Positions 36,866 to 46,554 of a stretch of DNA of 64,000 bases are shown one piece after another. The stretch is from Xanthomonas cannabis pv. cannabis (GTDB lineage: Bacteria > Pseudomonadota > Gammaproteobacteria > Xanthomonadales > Xanthomonadaceae). Position 1 is the first letter of the stretch. Each line of letters starts with the position of its first letter. Under the pieces are notes generated by a model. It was not told where the DNA came from. It did no database searches and was given only the letters and a program-made list of their open reading frames with translations. The stretch is taken from NCBI RefSeq assembly GCF_000802365.1, contig NZ_JSZE01000014.1, positions 1 to 64,000 on the forward strand. Direction: 5' to 3'. Position numbers and translations under genes: made by a program.

Positions 36866-37615
36866 ATGAAGCTCATCGCCCACGTTCTGGATGGCCACAC
36901 GCTGGACATCCGCCCCGCCCCGCATGAGCGCGCGTGGATGGATGCCACCGACCAGCGTTACGCCTACCGTTGCCTGCCGCTGGCGATCGCCAATGCGCAT
37001 GGTTGGGAGCTGCTGTGCCAGTCGGGTTTCGACGCCGAGTGGGACGGCGGCGACGCGCTGGCGGCAATCACCATCAACGCTGACCCAGAGACGGTCGCGC
37101 CGGCGATCAGCCACTTCGGTTATGGCGTGCTGACCTTCCATGTGCCCTGCCTGTTCCGCACCGACACCGGCATCGACCTGTTCGTCACCGGCCCGTTGAA
37201 CCGGCCCAAGGACGGCATCGGCGCGTTGAGCGGCCTGGTGGAAACCGACTGGAGCCCCCACACCTTCACCATGAACTGGCGCTTCACCCGGCCCGGGCGG
37301 GTGCGCTTCGAAGCGGGCGAGCCGTTCTGCCATCTGTTCCCGCTGCAGCGGCAGTTGATCGAACAGGTGCAGCCACAATGGAAGCCGCTTTCCGAAGCGC
37401 CGCAGCTGGCGCAGCAACATGCCGACTGGACCCACAGCCGTACACGCTTTCTGGATGCACTGCCGGACGCGCAATCGGCGGCGGCGCGTGAAAAATGGCA
37501 ACGCGGCTACTTTCTGGGCGTGCCCGCGCCTGGGCAACCGCCGGCGCCTGGGCACCGCTCGCGGCTGCGCCTGCCGATGTTCAGCCGCGCCGACAGTGAC
37601 AGCCCCGCCGAATAA
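36866..37615 (+). CDS. DUF6065-like protein of unknown function
   Basis: A 249-residue soluble protein with no signal peptide or membrane helix. It has a compact N-terminal half (KLIAHVLDGHTLDIRPAPHERAWMDAT, RCLPLAIANAHGWELLC) and conserved-looking aromatic and acidic segments (GYGVLTFHVPCLFRTD, DLFVTGPLNRPKDGI, LVETDWSPHTFTMNW, FEAGEPFCHLFPLQR). This pattern resembles the family named DUF6065, recalled rather than searched. The last 35 residues are Pro/Arg-rich and look disordered. The ATG at 36866 was chosen because upstream residues overlap the tldD start. Divergent from tldD and convergent to the yhdP-type gene. Function unknown; a binding fold for a small ligand is possible. Confidence 0.7.
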   Translation: MKLIAHVLDGHTLDIRPAPHERAWMDATDQRYAYRCLPLAIANAHGWELLCQSGFDAEWDGGDALAAITINADPETVAPAISHFGYGVLTFHVPCLFRTDTGIDLFVTGPLNRPKDGIGALSGLVETDWSPHTFTMNWRFTRPGRVRFEAGEPFCHLFPLQRQLIEQVQPQWKPLSEAPQLAQQHADWTHSRTRFLDALPDAQSAAAREKWQRGYFLGVPAPGQPPAPGHRSRLRLPMFSRADSDSPAE

Positions 37616-37739
37616 ATGCGGCAATGCGTCAGCATGCATGGCTTGCCGGCTGGCGCGTACTGCATTCGATCGACGCACGGATTGAGGGCCCGAGACCAAT
37701 CAGCACCGATCCTCGCTGACGCTGACGCAATCGAGCGCG

Positions 37740-40700
37740 TCAGCGTGGCGACCGACCGGGGGTGCCTGGGGTTGCCGTTGGCGCAGCCGGTTTGCCCGGC
37801 GCACGCTCGCGCACGTCGCGTTCGACCACATCCACCTGCGGGTCCTTCCATGGGCCGGTGACGTGGTAGGTCTTGGCACCGATCGCACCCAGCGGTTTGC
37901 CGAGCACCGCGTTGGCGGCCGCGCCCACCGCCGCGCCGACCGGGCCGCCAGCCACGGCGCCGACCACGGTCAGCAGATTGCCGGCCTTGGGGTTGACGTC
38001 CACGGTCTGGTCGAAGGTCTGCGCGCGCAGGTCGGTCTGCCCACGGATGGCGATATCCGCCGCCGGGCCGGCGATGCGGATGGCGTCGGTACGCGCGAAG
38101 CCTTCGCCAAAGCGCACCTCACCGTCCAGCGTATTGAAGGCCAGCCCCTTGGAGAAGAAATCGCGGAAGTCGAACATCAGCCGGCGCGGCAGCTGCGCCA
38201 CGCTGAGCAGGCCCAGCACGCGCCCGGCGCCCGGCTCCACTTCCAGCAGCTGGCCATTGCGGACATCGACCTTGAGGTTGCCGTCCAGCGAGCCGAGCGC
38301 AAAGCCGGTCGGCGAGCCCTGCCAGCCGGCATTGAGTTCCAGCTGGCCCTCGCCCCCGCGCAGCTGGCCGCCCAGGGTGAGGTTCTGCAGCAGATTGCCG
38401 AGATTGCGGCTGTCCACCCGCGCCGACAGCCGCGTGCTGGCCGCCTCGCCCTTGCCGCGCCAGGCGCCGGTCAGGCCGATGCTCTGGTCCTCCGAGCGCA
38501 GCTGCAGCTGATCGACCTGCATGCCATCGGTGAGCCGGCTGCTGCGCAGGGTGGCCGCGCCGAAGGTCATCTTGCCCACGCGCAGGTCATCGATATCCAG
38601 CGCCAGCGGCGGGATCGACACCGGGTCGAACTCGGCCACCGCCCGTCGCGCCGGCTCGGGCAAGGCACCGGCCAGCGGATCGCCGGGCTCCGGCGCCGCA
38701 GGCTCGGGGGCCTCGGCCACCGGTTGCCAGCGCACGGTGCCGAGCTTGCCCTGCACGGTGCCACCGTCGGCATTGGGCACGGTCAGCTGGCCGGCCAGCG
38801 AGGGGCCATCCAGCGTCACCGCCACTGCGTCGCGGGTCGGCCGCAACCGCAGCCGCGTCTGCGGAAACACGCCGCCGATCATCAGCAGCCTGTCTGCCTG
38901 CACGTCGACCTGCTGCAGGGGAACGGCATCTTTTTTGGGTGTGGCCGGCTGGCCCGGCAGCGCCGGCGTGTCTGCAGCGCTGCTGCCGCGCGCCAGGCTG
39001 ATCCAGTCGATCGCATCCAGCGAGGCGGTGCGGCCGGTCACCACCAACCCGTTCGCGGGCGGGCGCTCGCTCACGGTGTCGGTACCCATCACCACGCGCA
39101 CGCCGGTTTGCTCGCCGTGACTGCTGGCCTTGAGCGCCACCAGCTTGCCGAACGCCACGTCGATATCGCCATCGCCCACCGGCAGCGCCACCTTGACCTG
39201 GGTATCCAGCGGCCGGGCGGCGGGTTTGTCCAGCGGCGCGGGCAGGTCCAGGGTGGTGCCCACCAGCTCGGAACGCAGCGTCAGCATGGCCTGCGCATCG
39301 GGCTGGCCGGGCGTCGGCAGTGGCACATCCACCCCCACCTGCCATGGTGCGCTGCCATGCACGTAGGGGCGCAGCCACTCCATCTGCGGTGCGCGGTCGA
39401 ACAATTCCTTGGCATCCAGGGTGGCACCCAGCCGCGCCTCGAACGCCTGCCCGGGGTCCTGCACGAAGCCACCGGCGCGCAGCGCCAGCGTGCCGCTGCG
39501 GCCCTGGTGCTGCACGCTCAGCTGCTCGGCCGCAAAGCCGCTGTCGCGATACTCGGCCTGGCCACTGACCTGGTCGAAGGCCAGGTTCCAGCGCGCGTCG
39601 GCCAGCCTGGCGCCCTGCAGTGCCACCGTGCCCTGCAGGTGACCGCCCACCCCGTGGGTGCGTAACGGCCGCAGCAGATCGAAGCTCACCGCCGCCGGGC
39701 CGGACACCGTGAGATTGCGCAAGGTGTCGCCGTAGCGGCGCTCCAACGGGCTCTTGCGCAGCATGCCCAACAGCTGCGCGGCATCGGCCTGGGTAGAGGC
39801 GCGCACGTACAGCTCAGAGGTGGTGAAGCTGGGGATGCCGGCCTCCAGTTGCCTGATCGGGGTGCCGGCCAGATCGCCGCTGCCCTGCAGGGAGAATCCA
39901 TTGGCGACGAAGCGCAGGTCGGCCTGCACCTGTTCCATTGCCGGCCAGTCCGGCTGGAAGCGGATCACGCCATCGCGGATATGCCCAAACGCCTCGAAGC
40001 GCCCGTCGTTGTTGTCGAACGGCCAGTCGTCCAGATCGCCGCTGACCAGGCCGGTGCCGCCGGTGATCACGCCACCGGCAACCGCCGTGTCCAGCCAGTC
40101 GATGGCCGCCTTGCTCATCTTGGAGCGGATCCAGAACTTGCGCGCCACCGGCAGGGCGACATCGTCCAGTTGCGTGGCCAGCTGGATGCGCGGGCGGCTG
40201 CCATCGTTCTGGAACCACAGCCCGCCGCGCACGCTGGCACCATAGTCCCTGGCCTGCACGCGCAACGCCGGCGTGGCGACCTGCCAGCCGGCACCGTCAC
40301 GCCAGCCCACGATGCTGCCGGCCAGCTGCAGCTCGTGCACCACTCCGAACCCGGTCGGCCAGTCGAAGCGCAGCGTGGCATCCGCTGCGGGGTCGAGCTG
40401 GATCGCCTGTGCATCGCCATCGATCCGGCCGCGCAGGCCGCTGATGCCCGGCGCGTTGCCCACCGGCAGAAAGCCCAGTTCCTCGATCCGGCCGTGCGCG
40501 CGCACCGCTCCGCCCTGCTCGCCGGCGATCTGCAGATCGGCCAGGCGCAACTGCGGACGGGACAGGCTCAGCCAGCGCCGCAGGCCAGGCGACAGCTGCT
40601 CGCTCAAGGCGGCCGCCGCGATCAGGCCCGAGACATCGAGGTGTTTGCCCACCACCGCATAACGGCGCCCGCCGGCAATGCTCAGCCCGTCCAGCCGCTG

Positions 40701-41657
40701 CAGCCTGGCCGCCTGGCCCAAGCGCAGCAGCGGCGCATCCATGCGCCAGCCGCCGTCGATGGTCTGCCAGCGCGCACGCGCCTGCAGCCGCTCCCACACC
40801 AGCGTGCGGCGTGCGGTCTGCTCGGGCAATGCCGCGCCGGACAATCGCAGTTGCTGCAGATCGGCATCCACGGTGACTGCAGTGATCCGGCGCGCGCGCA
40901 GCTGCGCCCAGGCCTGCAGGCGTCCGCCGCCGCCGTCCACGCGCATACCGCCAAACTGCAGCAATGCCGCCCAGGCGGCCAGCTCGGCCGGGTCGGCTTG
41001 TGCATAGGCGCTGCCGTCGCCGCTGTCGCGATCGAACGCGATCACCGTGGTCAACGGTGCGCGCTGCAGGTCGATCCAGGCGCGGCTGCCGACCTTCACC
41101 GTCGAGCCGTTGACGCGCAGGCGCAGGTCGATGCGCGGCAGCGTGGTATCCACGCCGATCGACGGCGCGGCCACGCGCAGGCGCGCCTCGGCCACCTGGA
41201 TCTCGCCGAGCCGGCGCAATGCTTCCAGCGGGTCCGAACGCCACCCGGCCGGCAGACCCTGCACCGACCACACGCCATCGTCGCTACGTTGCAGCGTCAG
41301 CGCCAGGCCACGCAGACGCACCTCGGTCAGCGAATGGCCGGGCAACAGGCCGGCGTACATCGCCAGCAGGATTTCGGCCTGGCCCACACGCACCTCGCCA
41401 TGCGGGCCGATCCGCAAGCCATCCAGCCGCAGCAACGGGCCGCGCCGGGTCCATTCGGTCTGCAGGCGATCGAACGCGATCGGCTGGCCGGCGCGCTCGC
41501 TCAGCCATGCGGCGATCTGCTGCGGCCGCTGCTCGGCCAACGGCAACGCCTGGCTGGCCGCACCCACCAGCAACGCGATCGCCACCAGCGCAAGCGCGGT
41601 GGCAGTGATCGCATAGCGGCGAAACAGACGGAGACGGCGGCGCAGCGGGGTGGGCAT
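37740..41657 (-). CDS. YhdP-type AsmA family protein (TIGR02099)
   Basis: A 1305-residue protein of the AsmA superfamily, which in E. coli (YhdP) spans the envelope as a long hydrophobic groove and carries phospholipids to the outer membrane. An N-terminal membrane anchor (about 14-35: YAITATALALVAIALLVGAA) is followed by over a thousand residues of repeated beta-strand segments. The DUF3971 and AsmA-like C-terminal parts are visible, with LGNLLQNLTLGGQLRGGEGQL, GRVLGLLSVAQLPRRLMFDF and DQTVDVNPKAGNLLTVVGAVAGGPVGAAVGA. The ATG at 41657 is used; the earlier in-frame start lies in heptad-repeat DNA. The maf-rng-yhdP-tldD order of E. coli is kept, apart from the DUF6065-like gene inserted on the opposite strand. 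Confidence 0.9.
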   Translation of the reverse strand: MPTPLRRRLRLFRRYAITATALALVAIALLVGAASQALPLAEQRPQQIAAWLSERAGQPIAFDRLQTEWTRRGPLLRLDGLRIGPHGEVRVGQAEILLAMYAGLLPGHSLTEVRLRGLALTLQRSDDGVWSVQGLPAGWRSDPLEALRRLGEIQVAEARLRVAAPSIGVDTTLPRIDLRLRVNGSTVKVGSRAWIDLQRAPLTTVIAFDRDSGDGSAYAQADPAELAAWAALLQFGGMRVDGGGGRLQAWAQLRARRITAVTVDADLQQLRLSGAALPEQTARRTLVWERLQARARWQTIDGGWRMDAPLLRLGQAARLQRLDGLSIAGGRRYAVVGKHLDVSGLIAAAALSEQLSPGLRRWLSLSRPQLRLADLQIAGEQGGAVRAHGRIEELGFLPVGNAPGISGLRGRIDGDAQAIQLDPAADATLRFDWPTGFGVVHELQLAGSIVGWRDGAGWQVATPALRVQARDYGASVRGGLWFQNDGSRPRIQLATQLDDVALPVARKFWIRSKMSKAAIDWLDTAVAGGVITGGTGLVSGDLDDWPFDNNDGRFEAFGHIRDGVIRFQPDWPAMEQVQADLRFVANGFSLQGSGDLAGTPIRQLEAGIPSFTTSELYVRASTQADAAQLLGMLRKSPLERRYGDTLRNLTVSGPAAVSFDLLRPLRTHGVGGHLQGTVALQGARLADARWNLAFDQVSGQAEYRDSGFAAEQLSVQHQGRSGTLALRAGGFVQDPGQAFEARLGATLDAKELFDRAPQMEWLRPYVHGSAPWQVGVDVPLPTPGQPDAQAMLTLRSELVGTTLDLPAPLDKPAARPLDTQVKVALPVGDGDIDVAFGKLVALKASSHGEQTGVRVVMGTDTVSERPPANGLVVTGRTASLDAIDWISLARGSSAADTPALPGQPATPKKDAVPLQQVDVQADRLLMIGGVFPQTRLRLRPTRDAVAVTLDGPSLAGQLTVPNADGGTVQGKLGTVRWQPVAEAPEPAAPEPGDPLAGALPEPARRAVAEFDPVSIPPLALDIDDLRVGKMTFGAATLRSSRLTDGMQVDQLQLRSEDQSIGLTGAWRGKGEAASTRLSARVDSRNLGNLLQNLTLGGQLRGGEGQLELNAGWQGSPTGFALGSLDGNLKVDVRNGQLLEVEPGAGRVLGLLSVAQLPRRLMFDFRDFFSKGLAFNTLDGEVRFGEGFARTDAIRIAGPAADIAIRGQTDLRAQTFDQTVDVNPKAGNLLTVVGAVAGGPVGAAVGAAANAVLGKPLGAIGAKTYHVTGPWKDPQVDVVERDVRERAPGKPAAPTATPGTPGRSPR

Positions 41658-41826
41658 TAACGGCGGGGAATGGTGAATAGGGAATAGGGAATCGCAGGAG
41701 CACAAACCGCGCCGCGCACACGATCATCCATCCGCGCGCGCCGCCATTCTAAAGATGTCACCGGCACCCCGCAGAGCGCCTTTCGCTCCACCCCCATTCC
41801 CGATTCCCGACTCTCCATTCCCCGCC

Positions 41827-43326
41827 TCACAGCAGCACCACATCGAACTGCTCCTGCAGATACTGGTCGTCGGACTGGAAGCGGATGCTCTTGCCGAGGA
41901 ATTCCTCCAGCTCGGCCACCGCGGCCGACTCTTCGTCGGTGATGCGGGCGACGACCTTCGACGAGGCGATCACCAGCAGCCGCGCGGCATCGAACTGGCG
42001 TACCGCGCGGGTGATCTCGCGGAAGATCTCGTAAGTCACCGTCTCGGCGGTCTTGATGGTGCCGCGCCCGCTGCACTGGCCGCAGGTTTCGGATAGCTGC
42101 CGCTCCAGGCTTTCGACGGTGCGCTTGCGGGTCATCTCGACCAGGCCCAGCGGCGAGAATTCGTACACGGTGGTCTTGGCGTGATCGCGCGCCAGCGCTT
42201 TCTCCAGCGTGCGCAGCACCTGGCGGCGGTGCTCGGCATCGTCCATGTCGATGAAGTCGATGATGATGATGCCGCCCAGGTTGCGCAGCCGCAGCTGCCG
42301 CGCCACCGCCTGCGCGGCCTCCAGGTTGGTGCGGAACACGGTTTCCTCGAGATTGCGCTGGCCGACGAACGAACCGGTGTTGACGTCGATGGTGGTCATC
42401 GCCTCGGTCTGGTCGATCACCAGGTAGCCACCGGACTTGAGCGGCACCTGCTTGTTCAACGCGCGCCCGATCTCGTCCTCGACCCCGTACAGGTCGAAGA
42501 TCGGCCGGTCGCCGGTATACAGCTCCAGCCGCTCGGCCAGCACCGGCATGTACTTGGCCACGAATGCCTGCAACTGCACGAAGGTCTCGTTGGAATCGAC
42601 CTTGACCTTCTCCACGTCACGGCGGATCAGATCGCGCACCGCACGCAACGGCAGGCTCAGGTCTTCGTAGATGATGCTGCACGGCGGTGCCTCGCGGCCG
42701 CGCCGCTCGACCACGTTCCAGACCCGCGACAGGTAGGCGATGTCCTCGGCCAGCGCTTCGGCCGGCTGGCCTTCGGCGTTGGTGCGGATGATGTAGCCGA
42801 AACCGCCGTGCTGGGCCGAGACCTCGCTGACGATGGTCTTCAGGCGCAGCCGCTCGGCCTCGTCCTCGATCCGCGCCGACACCCCGACGATCTTCGACTG
42901 CGGCAGCAGCACCAGATAACGCGAGGGGATGCTGATCTGCGTGGTCAGCCGCGCGCCCTTGGTGCCGATCGGGTCCTTGACCACCTGCACCACGATGTCC
43001 TGGCCGTCGCGCAGCAGTTCCACGATCGGCACCGCGGCCGCCGGCGGCGGCGGGATCGGGGTTTCTTCGGTATCGACCACGCTGGCCGGTGCCGGCGCCG
43101 GGCGCACCACGTCGTTGGCGTGCAGGAACGCGGCGCGCTCCAGACCCAGCTCGACAAATGCCGCCTGCATGCCCGGCATCACCCGCTGCACCTTGCCCTT
43201 GTAGATATTGCCGACCACACCCCGGCGCCAGCCGCGCTCGATATGCAGCTCCTGCAGCATGCCGTTCTCGATCACCGCGACGCGGGTTTCGCGCGGGGTG
43301 ACGTTGACCAAGATCTCTTCCGACAT
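41827..43326 (-). CDS. rng: Ribonuclease G
   Basis: A 499-residue RNase G, the RNase E paralogue that matures the 5' end of 16S rRNA and trims some mRNAs. It begins SEEILVNVTPRETRVAVIENG and has an S1 domain at about 38-130, here with a Pro/Ala-rich insert (residues about 75-100, PAPAPASVV...PPPPAAAVP) absent from E. coli RNase G. The catalytic aspartates are in TTIDVNTGSF and IIIIDFIDMDD, and a zinc-link CGQC follows. ATG 43326, sharing one base with the maf stop (TGATG), so the two are translationally coupled. A gap with heptad repeats separates it from yhdP. Confidence 0.96.
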   Translation of the reverse strand: MSEEILVNVTPRETRVAVIENGMLQELHIERGWRRGVVGNIYKGKVQRVMPGMQAAFVELGLERAAFLHANDVVRPAPAPASVVDTEETPIPPPPAAAVPIVELLRDGQDIVVQVVKDPIGTKGARLTTQISIPSRYLVLLPQSKIVGVSARIEDEAERLRLKTIVSEVSAQHGGFGYIIRTNAEGQPAEALAEDIAYLSRVWNVVERRGREAPPCSIIYEDLSLPLRAVRDLIRRDVEKVKVDSNETFVQLQAFVAKYMPVLAERLELYTGDRPIFDLYGVEDEIGRALNKQVPLKSGGYLVIDQTEAMTTIDVNTGSFVGQRNLEETVFRTNLEAAQAVARQLRLRNLGGIIIIDFIDMDDAEHRRQVLRTLEKALARDHAKTTVYEFSPLGLVEMTRKRTVESLERQLSETCGQCSGRGTIKTAETVTYEIFREITRAVRQFDAARLLVIASSKVVARITDEESAAVAELEEFLGKSIRFQSDDQYLQEQFDVVLL

Positions 43327-43898
43327 CAATGCGCTCCGAGGGCTGTGAGCAACTGCGAGGTGTGAAACAGCGGCAATCCCATCACGCCGGAATAGCTGCC
43401 GGACAGATGGCTGATAAAACGTTCGGCGCGGCCTTGGATCGCATACGCGCCAGCCTTGCCCATCGGCTCGCCGCACGCCACGTACGCGGCGATCTGCGCA
43501 GCATCGAGTGGCGCGAAGGTCACCTCCGACACCACCAGCTTCTGCACCGGGGCGCGTTGCGCGCAGACTAGAACCACGGCCGTGAGCACCTGGTGGGTAC
43601 GCCCGGACAGCAGGCTCAGCATGGCGATCGCATCGTCCGCATCGACCGGCTTGCCGAACACCCGCTCGCCCAGCACCACCTCGGTATCGGAGCCGAGCAC
43701 GATCGCATCGGGGTCGCTGGACTGCACCTGCGCCAGGCCGGCACGCGCCTTGTCCAGCGCGACGCGCTGCACGTATTGCGCAGGCGATTCGTCGGGCGCG
43801 CGCAGTTCGGGCACGTCCAGTTGCAGGGTCTGGAAAGGCACATCCAAGCGTTGCAGCAGTTCTTGCCGGCGCGGCGACCGGGAGGCGAGATAGAGCAT
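43326..43898 (-). CDS. maf: Maf-family nucleotide pyrophosphatase
   Basis: A 190-residue Maf/YhdE protein, which hydrolyses dTTP, UTP and modified pyrimidine nucleotides to monophosphates, acting as a house-cleaning enzyme. The start [14 protein letters not shown] is the family signature, with the catalytic Asp in [10 protein letters not shown] and the C-terminal [31 protein letters not shown] segment. It is upstream of, and coupled to, rng with a one-base overlap, the arrangement seen in E. coli and Pseudomonas. ATG 43898. Confidence 0.95.
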   Translation of the reverse strand: MLYLASRSPRRQELLQRLDVPFQTLQLDVPELRAPDESPAQYVQRVALDKARAGLAQVQSSDPDAIVLGSDTEVVLGERVFGKPVDADDAIAMLSLLSGRTHQVLTAVVLVCAQRAPVQKLVVSEVTFAPLDAAQIAAYVACGEPMGKAGAYAIQGRAERFISHLSGSYSGVMGLPLFHTSQLLTALGAH

Positions 43899-44020
43899 CC
43901 GTCCAGCATACCTGTTGCCCCTCCCCGCCCGCTTGCCGATCCGGGCGGCAGTGGTCGCGTTCGACTCACAACATGTTCATCGAACCGGCAACACGCTTCC
44001 CCTACAGACAAGGAGATCTC

Positions 44021-44755
44021 ATGCGTACCACCCTCAAACCGTTGTTGCTGGCCCTGTCCATCGCTGCCGGAACCGCCATGACCGCCCACGCCCAGACCGC
44101 TCCGAGCTACACCATTCCCAACGACGGCACCCTGCTCAACGTGTCGGCCGAAGCGGACGCCAAGCGCATACCGGACATCGCCACGCTGTCTGCCGGCGTG
44201 GTTACCCAGGCCGCCGACGGCAACGCCGCCATGCGCCAGAACGCCGAACAGATGAGCAAGGTCATGGCCGCGATCAAGGCCGCCGGCATCGCCGACAAGG
44301 ACGTGCAGACCACCGGCATCAACCTCAGCCCGCAGTACACCTACAAGGAAAACGAAGCGCCAAAGATCAACGGCTACCAGGCCAGCAACACGGTCAGCCT
44401 CAAGGTCCGCGACATCTCGCGCCTGGGCAAGGTGCTGGACGCGCTGGTCGCCCAGGGCGCCAACGACATCAACGGCCCCAGCTTCTCGGTCGACCAGCCC
44501 GAACCGGCCTACGACGAGGCCCGCGTGGCCGCGCTGAAGAAGGCCCAGGCCCGCGCCAACACCTATGCCAAGTCGCTGGGCCTGAAGGTGCGCCGCATCG
44601 TCAGCATCTCCGAAGGCCGCAGCGGCGGCGGCGTGCGCCCGATGATGATGGCCGCCTCGATGCGCTCGGCCAAGGCCGAGATGGACACCCAGGTCGCCCC
44701 GGGCGAGAGCACCTTGTCGATCAACCTGGACGTGACGTTCGAGTTGGGGCGTTGA
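44021..44755 (+). CDS. SIMPL domain (DUF541) periplasmic protein
   Basis: A 244-residue exported protein with a signal peptide (about 1-25, ending MTAHAQ) and a single SIMPL domain. The hallmarks are LLNVSAEADAKRIPDIATLSAGVVTQA and later VAALKKAQARANTYAKSLGLKVRRIVSISE. The ATG at 44021 has AAGGAG 6-7 bases upstream. Family members such as E. coli YggE and Brucella BP26 form ring-like oligomers and influence oxidative-stress resistance; molecular role unsettled. It is a single gene with a terminator. Confidence 0.92.
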   Translation: MRTTLKPLLLALSIAAGTAMTAHAQTAPSYTIPNDGTLLNVSAEADAKRIPDIATLSAGVVTQAADGNAAMRQNAEQMSKVMAAIKAAGIADKDVQTTGINLSPQYTYKENEAPKINGYQASNTVSLKVRDISRLGKVLDALVAQGANDINGPSFSVDQPEPAYDEARVAALKKAQARANTYAKSLGLKVRRIVSISEGRSGGGVRPMMMAASMRSAKAEMDTQVAPGESTLSINLDVTFELGR

Positions 44756-44790
44756 CCTGACCGCAACCGCGTTCGGCTTGCTTTCCAGAT

Positions 44791-44814
44791 TGCCCTCCCC
44801 GAGGGCAGTTTTTT
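44791..44814 (+). terminator. Rho-independent terminator after SIMPL gene
   Basis: Seven-base stem TGCCCTC / GAGGGCA with a CCC loop and a GTTTTTTG tail, 35 bases after the stop codon. Confidence 0.88.
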
Positions 44815-45055
44815 GTTGGGCACGCCAAAAATTGTGTTGCCTCGCCTTGCGATGGCACCCACCCCGCTTCCGGCACGAGTCAGGCGTGCCAAATGTGTGC
44901 GGATCGATGCGACCGGGGCGAATCGACCAGCCGACCTCCAGCGCGTCGAAATCGCTTGTGCCCGCGCAGAGGTCGCGGTAAACCTACGCTACCGGATGGT
45001 GTAGTGCGTCCGGGTCGCGCTGGTCCTTTCCGCAGTTCCGTTGAGGAGGTGGATG
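44815..45055. other. Gap upstream of the tonB-like gene
   Basis: About 240 bases with no supported gene. It should hold the promoter of the TonB-like gene. No Fur box (GATAATGATAATCATTATC-like) was seen, unlike many iron-regulated tonB genes. Confidence 0.4.
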
Positions 45056-45724
45056 ATGGTTCGCACGCAATCGCAGGTTTCTCCCCGATCCACCGGCATC
45101 GACACGTCGCGCGTTCTGGCGATGAGCACGGCAGTGGCCTTGCATCTGCTGGCCGGCGGGTTGTTGTTGATACCGCTCTCGTACCGGGCAATTCCGCAGC
45201 AGCCCGCACCGAAAGAACGCTGGGTCATGCCCATCACCATCGAGACGCCGCCGCCCCCGGTGTTTCCGATCGAGGTGAAGTTCAAGCCGAAGGCAACGCA
45301 CACACCGCCGACCACGGTGCCGGTGCAGGTGCAGACCCCGGTGATCAGTGAGCCCGCGGCGGTCGACAACGCAACGTTCGCCTTACCTGCGGTCTCGGAG
45401 GCGGTGTCTGACAGCGCGCCGGCGATTGCCGAGCCCAGCGGCCCGGTCGAGGCAGGCCAGTTGCAGTACCTGAGCTCACCGGCGCCGAGTTACCCGGTGG
45501 CGGCACTGCGTGCCGGGCAGCAGGGCACGGTGCTGCTGCGCGTGTTGGTCGGCACCGATGGGCGCCCGGCCGAGGTGAGCGTGCAGACCAGCAGCGGTCA
45601 TCGCGCGCTCGATCTGGCGGCTCGTAGCCAGGTGCTGCGCAACTGGCGCTTCCAGCCGGCGATGCAGAACGGACAGGCCGTGCAGGCCTACGGCCTGGTG
45701 CCGGTGAGTTTTTCGTTGAACTGA
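45056..45724 (+). CDS. TonB-like energy transducer
   Basis: A 222-residue TonB-family protein that would couple inner-membrane proton motive force to outer-membrane receptors. An N-terminal signal anchor lies at about 23-42 (MSTAVALHLLAGGLLLIPLS, with the anchor His in ALHLL). A proline-rich linker (TPPPPVF, PKATHTPPTTVPVQVQTP) follows. The C-terminal TonB domain has YPVAALRAGQQGTVLLRVLVG, SSGHRALDLAA and LRNWRFQPA. GAGGAGG at 45043-45049 sits six bases before the ATG at 45056; the ATG three bases earlier is too close. No exbB/exbD is adjacent, so it is an orphan transducer. It may serve the two receptors in this window, which cannot be shown from sequence. Confidence 0.88.
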   Translation: MVRTQSQVSPRSTGIDTSRVLAMSTAVALHLLAGGLLLIPLSYRAIPQQPAPKERWVMPITIETPPPPVFPIEVKFKPKATHTPPTTVPVQVQTPVISEPAAVDNATFALPAVSEAVSDSAPAIAEPSGPVEAGQLQYLSSPAPSYPVAALRAGQQGTVLLRVLVGTDGRPAEVSVQTSSGHRALDLAARSQVLRNWRFQPAMQNGQAVQAYGLVPVSFSLN

Positions 45725-45736
45725 TGCGTCATCACC

Positions 45737-45765
45737 TGCGGCGATCCGGATGCCCGGTCGCCGCA
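45737..45765. terminator. Strong hairpin between tonB-like gene and rlmH
   Basis: Inverted repeat TGCGGCGATCCGG / CCGGTCGCCGCA with one bulged base, starting 12 bases after the TonB-like stop. There is no T-run, so intrinsic termination is uncertain; it may protect the mRNA 3' end or work with Rho. Confidence 0.4.
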
Positions 45766-45962
45766 TGGTCTGGCGTTGCGCAGCCGGCTGCTGCAAGGCC
45801 ACGGTTTCAGCTGTTGCATGCGCATCGTTGCAGTGCGCCTTGCGTGCACGCGACGACGTGCGGTCTCGCGGATCGGATTGAGGATGCGCGCGTCTACTCG
45901 CCCGCACACCCATCTCGAAAGCGCAGCGGCGAGACGCGGCATACTGCCCTCGCGCATGCCGC

Positions 45963-46433
45963 TTAGGCGCGGTGATACGGATGGTTGGCCAGCATCGCTG
46001 CAGCGCGGTACAGCTGCTCGGCGACGATCAGGCGCACCAGCATGTGCGGCAGGGTCAGCGGGCCAATCGACCAGCTTTCGCTGGCGGATTTCAGCACCTC
46101 GGCGGCATGACCTTCGGGGCCGCCGATCAGAAACGCCAGATCGCGGCCCTGCCCGCGCCAGTGTTCCATGCGCTGGGCCAGCTGTTCCGAACTGAGCGGG
46201 CGGCCCGGGATGTCCAGCGCAACCACGTAGGCGTTCTTGGGCAGTGCGGCGAGCACGCGGCGGCCTTCGTCGTCGATGGCGCGTTGTGCATCGCGGCCCT
46301 TGCCACGCAGGCCGGGTTCGATCTCGACCAGCTCCAGCGGCATCCAGTGCGAGAGACGTTTCTGATATTCGGCAAAGCCCTGCGCCACCCAGGCCGGTGC
46401 GCGCTCGCCGGTAGCGATAAGTCGGCATTTCAT
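45963..46433 (-). CDS. rlmH: 23S rRNA (pseudouridine1915-N3)-methyltransferase
   Basis: A 156-residue RlmH, a SPOUT methyltransferase modifying pseudouridine 1915 in helix 69 of 23S rRNA on the assembled ribosome. It starts MKCRLIATGERAPAW, has the SAM-knot GGPEGH within FLIGGPEGHA and the C-terminal LTLPHMLVRLIVAEQLYRA plus NHPYHR ending. The ATG at 46433 gives the length of the E. coli protein (155 aa); two residues upstream are also in frame. In E. coli rsfS and rlmH are adjacent; here three genes have come to lie between them on the same and opposite strands. Confidence 0.96.
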   Translation of the reverse strand: MKCRLIATGERAPAWVAQGFAEYQKRLSHWMPLELVEIEPGLRGKGRDAQRAIDDEGRRVLAALPKNAYVVALDIPGRPLSSEQLAQRMEHWRGQGRDLAFLIGGPEGHAAEVLKSASESWSIGPLTLPHMLVRLIVAEQLYRAAAMLANHPYHRA

Positions 46434-46554
46434 GACCACATGATATCCGCGTCACAGCCTGGGCATCGGAACCGGGTCGATCACAGCGGTGTCATGGTGC
46501 GGTTACAGCGGGCTTCTAGGGTCGGCGCACTACCCAGCCCGCAGGAGTCGTTCG

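Noticed and set aside
45724..45966. Short frame between the TonB-like gene and rlmH
   Set aside because: Compositionally random, spans the hairpin after the TonB-like gene, no supporting motif.
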